Below, one piece after another: positions 18,001 to 21,474 of a stretch of DNA of 21,474 nt (within the stretch, counting starts at the first letter, position 1; the number at the start of each line of letters is the position of its first letter). The notes below the pieces were generated by a model. That model saw only the letters and a program-made list of their open reading frames with translations, was not told the DNA's origin and made no database searches. A program made the translations under genes and the position numbers. The DNA comes from Coptodactyla brooksi (Eukaryota > Arthropoda > Insecta > Coleoptera > Scarabaeidae), in NCBI GenBank assembly GCA_033557675.1, contig JAWQRM010000561.1, forward strand, positions 1 through 21,474, in the 5' to 3' direction.

Positions 18001-20097
18001 AATTCCTGACGTTATGTTGGAAATGTATGCGTGGTGGAAAGCAGTTTTTTTAATGATTGCAAATACAACCGAGGAAATTGCTCAAACCCTAAACTTTTTA
18101 CTCTACTCCACTACGAAAAGGTTACTATATGTTATATGCTCATTTTATCCTAAGAAAGCTTAAAAAATCTGTTTCGTAAAACAGCAATATGTTTTATGAA
18201 ACAGTTTTTTAGGAATCTGTCCACAATCAAAGTATAATAAATACAAAGAGATATACATCTTCATATTTAACGATCCCATTATTTTAAAGCCTCATTAAAG
18301 AAAAGTTAAATCATTAAAAAAGCAAGGAACTAAGTTTTCCTTATATACGATAGATATGTATCTGAATGCATCTGTATAGTTTTAGTTTATGGCTAATAAA
18401 CAATAAGATACGTGTACTAAATCAATAAAACTTAATCCGCCTGTTATTATATGTTATTTAAAACTTACCAGTCATTTATATTCTATTTTAAAATTTCTAG
18501 CACCCTTAAAGATTGCATTGATATAACTGGAGAATATTTTAACTCGGCTATTGGCTTCGGCCTCATCTCTGAAGACTTTTTAACAGAAACAAAACCTGAG
18601 GTACTATTCGTTTACAGTCTTAAAAATGATATCTAACGTCATCTGTTTAAATTTAGGTAGAAGAATTCGTCCAAAGTTTACGTAACAGCTTTTTGGAACG
18701 GCTCCAAGAGATAGACTGGATTGACGAGATCACTAGACAGATTGCTATTAAAAAGTTGCACGCAATGAAGGTCTTCGTTGGCGCTCCTAATTGGATCATT
18801 AACGAAACACATGTTATGGATGAATATTCAACGGTATGAAATGCTAAAATTGGGTTTAATGTTGGAGTATAAAGTAACGGCGACCACTATTACAGCTTAA
18901 AATTAGAAACGATTCACATTTAGATAATTTGATGCAAGTTGTACGAGCTTCAGTTGCCAGTGAGTTTCAGATTTATTTCGAAAAGAGCGACGAGGGCGAA
19001 GAAACCTCAACTGATTACGGAAATGTTAACCAAGTCAACGCCTATTACAATCCTCTCAGTAGGTACATTAACAATAATCCTTAAATGTACCGAATAATAA
19101 TTTTTAGTTGTTGATCAGTTCCATAATCGTACCATGGTCAATATTGAATACACCAGCGTATCATCTTGGATTAACGTGAGTTCAGTACATGCTTAATGTA
19201 GCTGCGGCAACTAGCTTTTAAATTCAAATTTGAAGTAAGGGACAATTTATAGCGTATAATTAGAAAACTAGTCAGTGAAAAGTAAACAAATTACTTTATA
19301 ATTATTAATAACTTGATGCCGTAAAGTTTGTATTTGTCACATGCAAACCAAAGCTTAGAAAGAAGAGCAGTTTGTTAGTACATGAATAAGAAACAGTCTA
19401 TAATTTATTACTATTAGATCTCTGAATTATGGGAGTCTTGGAACCATTATTGGCCATGAGATAATTCACGGTTTCGACGGTACTGGTAGACGGTATGATG
19501 ATGAATCGAAGTTCAGAACGTGGTGGACAAAGCAGTCTTTAGTCAGCTTCAAAGAAAAATCCGAATGCTTCGTCGATCAGTACGCAAATTTCACAATAAA
19601 AATAGGCGACTTCTACGTTAAGGTTACAGTATATCGCAGCTCTATGAATTAATGTCGTTTATTAATTTCCATTAAACTAAACAGATTAGTGGTACCAACA
19701 CCCTTAATGAAAATATGGCAGACAATGGTGGTGTGAGAATGGCATACTACGCTTTACAGAAGTACTTAAAAGAAAGAGGACCCGAAAATCAGTTACCTGG
19801 TTTAACCGAATTCACAAGTGAGCAATTGTTTTTCCTTTCACATGCACATGTAAGTACATGTAGGATTTCAATTATGCGAAGGAAGCTCGCAATCTCAATG
19901 CGAACATTAACTTTCAGTTATGGTGCCTTTCCGAAGGATCTGCTGCTGAGCAACTCATAAACCAGTTGGATGATCATGCACCTAATGATGTACGAATCAA
20001 TGCTATTGTTCAAAATATACCGGAATTTGCGGAAGCTTTCAATTGCCCACTTGGTAGCAAGATGAATCCGAAAAGGGAAAGGTGTAATATGTGGTAA
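14798..20097 (+). CDS. Neprilysin-like M13 zinc metallopeptidase, 12 exons, 759 aa
   Basis: Exons: 14798-14906, 16655-16954, 17008-17245, 17476-17665, 17729-18120, 18501-18600, 18657-18833, 18896-19062, 19119-19175, 19418-19622, 19685-19849, 19918-20097. They total 2280 nt and all phases join without a stop. The product is a type II membrane ectopeptidase: short cytosolic tail, membrane helix at about residues 14-35, then an M13 ectodomain with LCTTKEC (44-50) and PCDDFYNFAC (67-76). The catalytic part has NAYY (550-553, substrate backbone binding), GHEIIHGFD (589-597; zinc ligands H590 and H594, base E591), ENMAD (654-658; zinc ligand E654, D658), H720 and R726 in the neprilysin His711/Arg717 spacing, and the terminal CNMW. 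Length fits the family. It should cleave extracellular peptides. Oddities: the usual GxW after the DFYxxxC block is absent, and the exon 5 donor GTTACT is weak. ATG 14798 follows an in-frame stop at 14783; a further upstream exon cannot be excluded. Confidence 0.93.
15243..15320 (-). ncRNA. Hammerhead motif, family 1, decayed (left flank copy)
   Basis: Minus strand: CCGACGA (15316-15310; the second box position is C instead of U), extra T (15309), perfect stem II GCTGAC/GTCAGC (15308-15303 with 15299-15294), GAAA (15293-15290), then CCCAGCAGT in place of stem III and the cleavage site. The box change and disrupted stem III make it inactive. The 3' flank pairs with itself: TTTGGTTAAGTGTTAA (15236-15251 region) against TTAACACTTAACCAAA, a 16-bp hairpin with TGG loop. 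Flank and core are homologous, inverted, to 16163-16250. Confidence 0.65.
15341..16138 (+). pseudogene. Decayed duplicate of peptidase exon 3 end, intron 3 and exon 4
   Basis: The block starts with CGAGCCTCAAAAAATCTCAC plus GTAAGTATGAAAATT, matching the end of exon 3 and its donor at about 17224-17260. It continues through a recognisable copy of intron 3 (with extra insertions about 15440-15475 and 15550-15770), an acceptor TTTACAG (15850), and a copy of exon 4 (15851-16135) up to the ATTTGGAACATGA block. The exon copy is broken by a 110-bp insertion, a 5-base length change before TTTAAGCGTACTGTG and in-frame stops. It lies inside intron 1, ahead of the true exons, and cannot add coding sequence. 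Confidence 0.85.
15898..16007 (+). mobile_element. 110-bp insertion with 15-bp direct repeats in the pseudo-exon
   Basis: ATAAATTGTACATTC occurs at 15883-15897 and again at 15993-16007, and the intervening sequence has no counterpart in exon 4. A 15-bp duplication of the target fits insertion by a target-primed (LINE/SINE-type) mechanism, or a replication-slippage duplication with filler. No family features are visible in the insert. Confidence 0.55.
16163..16250 (+). ncRNA. Hammerhead motif, family 1, degenerate (right flank copy)
   Basis: TTCTCTCATGTG (16162-16173) matches the conserved segment upstream of other copies. The box and first half of stem II are eroded (ACTGTCATGG), but GTCAGCGAAAC (16183-16193) remains, followed by ATATATT-GAGCAG and a 3' flank to about 16250 that matches the inverted copy at 15243-15293 (shared elements TAAT.TCCTG, GGTT.AGTG.TAACCATT). 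It is not catalytically competent. Confidence 0.6.
16251..16654 (+). other. End of peptidase intron 1
   Basis: AT-rich intron sequence leading to the CCCTAG acceptor at 16654. The 72-codon frame at 16308-16526 is rich in Phe and Ile because of base composition and shows no family resemblance. Confidence 0.5.
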
Positions 20098-20214
20098 ACA
20101 TGAACTTGAAGAGAAAATAAGTATTCTCCATTCGAGCACTATTTTTGTGTAATAAGCAATATTAATCTTCAAACACTATGAGTATACAAATAGAGTAGTA
20201 TTAATGTATAATAA

Positions 20215-20239
20215 AATAAAATATGTTATAACAAATAAA
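20215..20239 (+). terminator. Polyadenylation signals of the peptidase gene
   Basis: Two AATAAA hexamers (20215-20220 and 20234-20239) lie 118-142 bases after the TAA stop at 20095-20097. Either can end the transcript. Confidence 0.65.
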
Positions 20240-20336
20240 AATCTTGTTTTATTTAATAAACTACTTAATTATATGAAGCTGTTCTACAAAATAGGATAGA
20301 AAAGAAAATATATACTGATTTTTGTGCAAATATTAA

Positions 20337-20910
20337 GTGAGAAATAGAAGTGTCAGAAACAAAAATTTATTCAGAATATATCAGAATATATCATCAATGC
20401 TAAAAACAGTCAGGGCAACGTGGGAAGTTGTGAACCACATTCAGGGTAGAACAAAGAAGGACAGCATCCTTGTTAAGGATACAAGAAATGACGAGAAGAG
20501 TGATGAAGAGATTTTAACGGAAATGACATTTTAATGTAAATAACTATTTCATTGATATTTGCAACAAAAGTATGAACGGTGACACCTGATACAACAACAA
20601 ACTTAAAGCATGTTTCAGAAACGTTTGCTTTTCATTCTGATGAAGTTGGTCGTGTTATTCAGAGTTTGAAGAACATATCGGCAGTAGGAAATGACGAAAT
20701 TTCAACATCAGATAGCTTCGCAGAACCTCTATAGCATATAATAAATACATCATTTGGGTGATTTCGAGGATTTAGTCTTTGCCGATTCAGCTGAAGTTTG
20801 CCCAGTGGGAGGGATGAAAGACGAGAATGAGAGAATACGAAGTTGGAAGGATGTGTGCTGTTGTGGAAAAGATTTTATCATGAACTATGTGATATTGGAA
20901 TATTTGAATT
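20337..20910 (+). mobile_element. Decayed non-LTR (Jockey/CR1-like) reverse transcriptase fragment
   Basis: A frame at 20337-20534 contains ATWEVVNHIQGRTKKD, like the endonuclease-RT linker of LINE ORF2 proteins (TWKxINxLxG..KK). After a stop, shifted frames give NNYFIDICNKS (linker NxFNxYF block), EVGRVIQSLKNISAVGNDEIS at about 20641-20705 (RT motif EVxxxIxxLKxxKSxGxDxI), HIINTSFG at about 20735, and CAVVEKILS near 20855-20880 (SKxxEKIL block). The order is correct for one ORF2. It is 5' truncated, frameshifted, has several stops, and ends before the RT catalytic YxDD. It sits 240 bp after the peptidase gene on the same strand. Confidence 0.75.
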
Positions 20911-20914
20911 TTTG

Positions 20915-21375
20915 AATATTGGAACTTGTAATATGAATAAAAATATTTTTAATAAAATACCGAAACCTTTTCCTTTCTTTAGAGCATTGTCCTTAACGCT
21001 AGATTTAGATATTAAAGTTAACTATCAATTGCTTTTAAAGACAGTTTAATTCACATCCATAGACGGCTCTTATTTAATAACTTCCATACCTTACAGGCAA
21101 GAGAAAGTAAATTATAAGATTGTAAATGTCAACATAGTTCGCTTCTTCCTGTTATTTTAAACCTTATTCCCTGTGGAATATACTTTTTTTTATTTTGTTT
21201 TTCAACCTACAAACAGTAGAAAGAATGGCAGCATTTATGAATAAACATTTTGTTTTAAAAGCAAAAGCCTCTTCATTTGAATTTTGTCGCTATCTATCTG
21301 CAGGGTGATTGCATGCTTTTCTTAAGATCCGATCTTAAGATAGTTTTTTGAGTAACCAATTATATAAACCCAACG
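20915..21375. other. AT-rich spacer
   Basis: No gene is supported. TCTTAAGATC and GATCTTAAGA (21320-21340) form a 10-bp hairpin followed by a T run. In an insect genome this has no clear meaning. Confidence 0.4.
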
Positions 21376-21396
21376 CTTCTTATATGAGAAAAACGG

Positions 21397-21474
21397 AAGT
21401 CTGTGGTCTCGTAGTTATTGGAGTTGATAAACACCTTAACCACATCAAGATTGTTTAAAATCTCACTCTCGACA
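21397..21474 (-). mobile_element. Family 2 hammerhead element, cut by window end
   Basis: On the minus strand the window starts TGTC-GAG, the 3' end of a hammerhead stem III with cleavage-site C at 21471. It continues with sequence homologous to 3431-3505, including ACTACGAGACCACAGA (21423-21408). The catalytic boxes (CUGANGA, stem II, GAAA) are expected just beyond 21474. Confidence 0.6.

Noticed and set aside
17780..18163. Single-exon 127-aa gene
   Set aside because: This is exon 5 of the peptidase read past its donor at 18121; the frame joins exon 6 at 18501 in phase and with family similarity.
19918..20172. 84-codon minus-strand open frame
   Set aside because: It is the antisense shadow of the last peptidase exon, which ends in the family-typical CxxW.
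21320..21350. Hairpin plus T-run as an intrinsic terminator
   Set aside because: That signal type belongs to bacterial transcription; all other evidence here is eukaryotic.

Overview
The window looks like nuclear DNA from an insect, possibly a beetle. It is very AT-rich, its genes have many short introns with GT..AG borders and branch-point-like TACTAAT signals, and one gene encodes a signal-peptide, AP-rich cuticle-type protein. It also holds mariner/Tc1, non-LTR and hammerhead-bearing repeats. The insect call is firm from the cuticle protein. The order-level call is a guess.

Two genes can be modelled exactly, both on the plus strand. The first (7357-11029, three exons, 123 aa) is a secreted low-complexity cuticular protein. 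It has a TATA box at 7256, a one-step signal-peptide exon and a polyadenylation signal at 11082. Its 3.2-kb first intron contains a direct tandem duplication. The second (14798-20097, twelve exons summing to 2280 nt, 759 aa plus stop) is a neprilysin-like M13 zinc metallopeptidase, a type II membrane ectoenzyme with all catalytic residues present. Its first exon can also be spliced to an alternative terminal exon at 15003-15082, which would give a 62-aa protein with two hydrophobic segments and no peptidase.

The rest is mostly mobile-element debris. From left to right: a perfect palindrome at 11-47; a pyrimidine tract at about 960-1255; a Tc1/mariner remnant at 2197-2420; a 1.0-kb mariner-ended foldback element with a minisatellite that reverses orientation at its centre (4205-5222); a possible tRNA-SINE head near 5830; a tiny inverted-repeat element at 6561-6655; a 926-bp long-inverted-repeat element (11717-12642); and a decayed non-LTR retrotransposon (20337 to about 20910).

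The most notable signal is a scattered set of hammerhead self-cleaving ribozyme motifs, in both orientations and in two sequence families. Family 1 has copies at about 620-685 (-), 5445-5505 (-), 11369-11420 (+, intact core), 15243-15320 (-) and 16163-16250 (+). Family 2 has a copy at about 3388-3434 (+), and a second copy is cut by the window end (21397-21474, -). Their architecture is a near-perfect CUGANGA box, a 5-7 bp stem II, GAAA, and a 2-bp stem III ending in UC or UU. This matches the minimal type I hammerheads known from Penelope-like retroelements and animal retrozymes. Two of the copies flank, in inverted orientation, a decayed duplicate of exon 4 and intron 3 of the peptidase gene, inside that gene's own first intron. 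This may be a gene-fragment capture linked to hammerhead elements.
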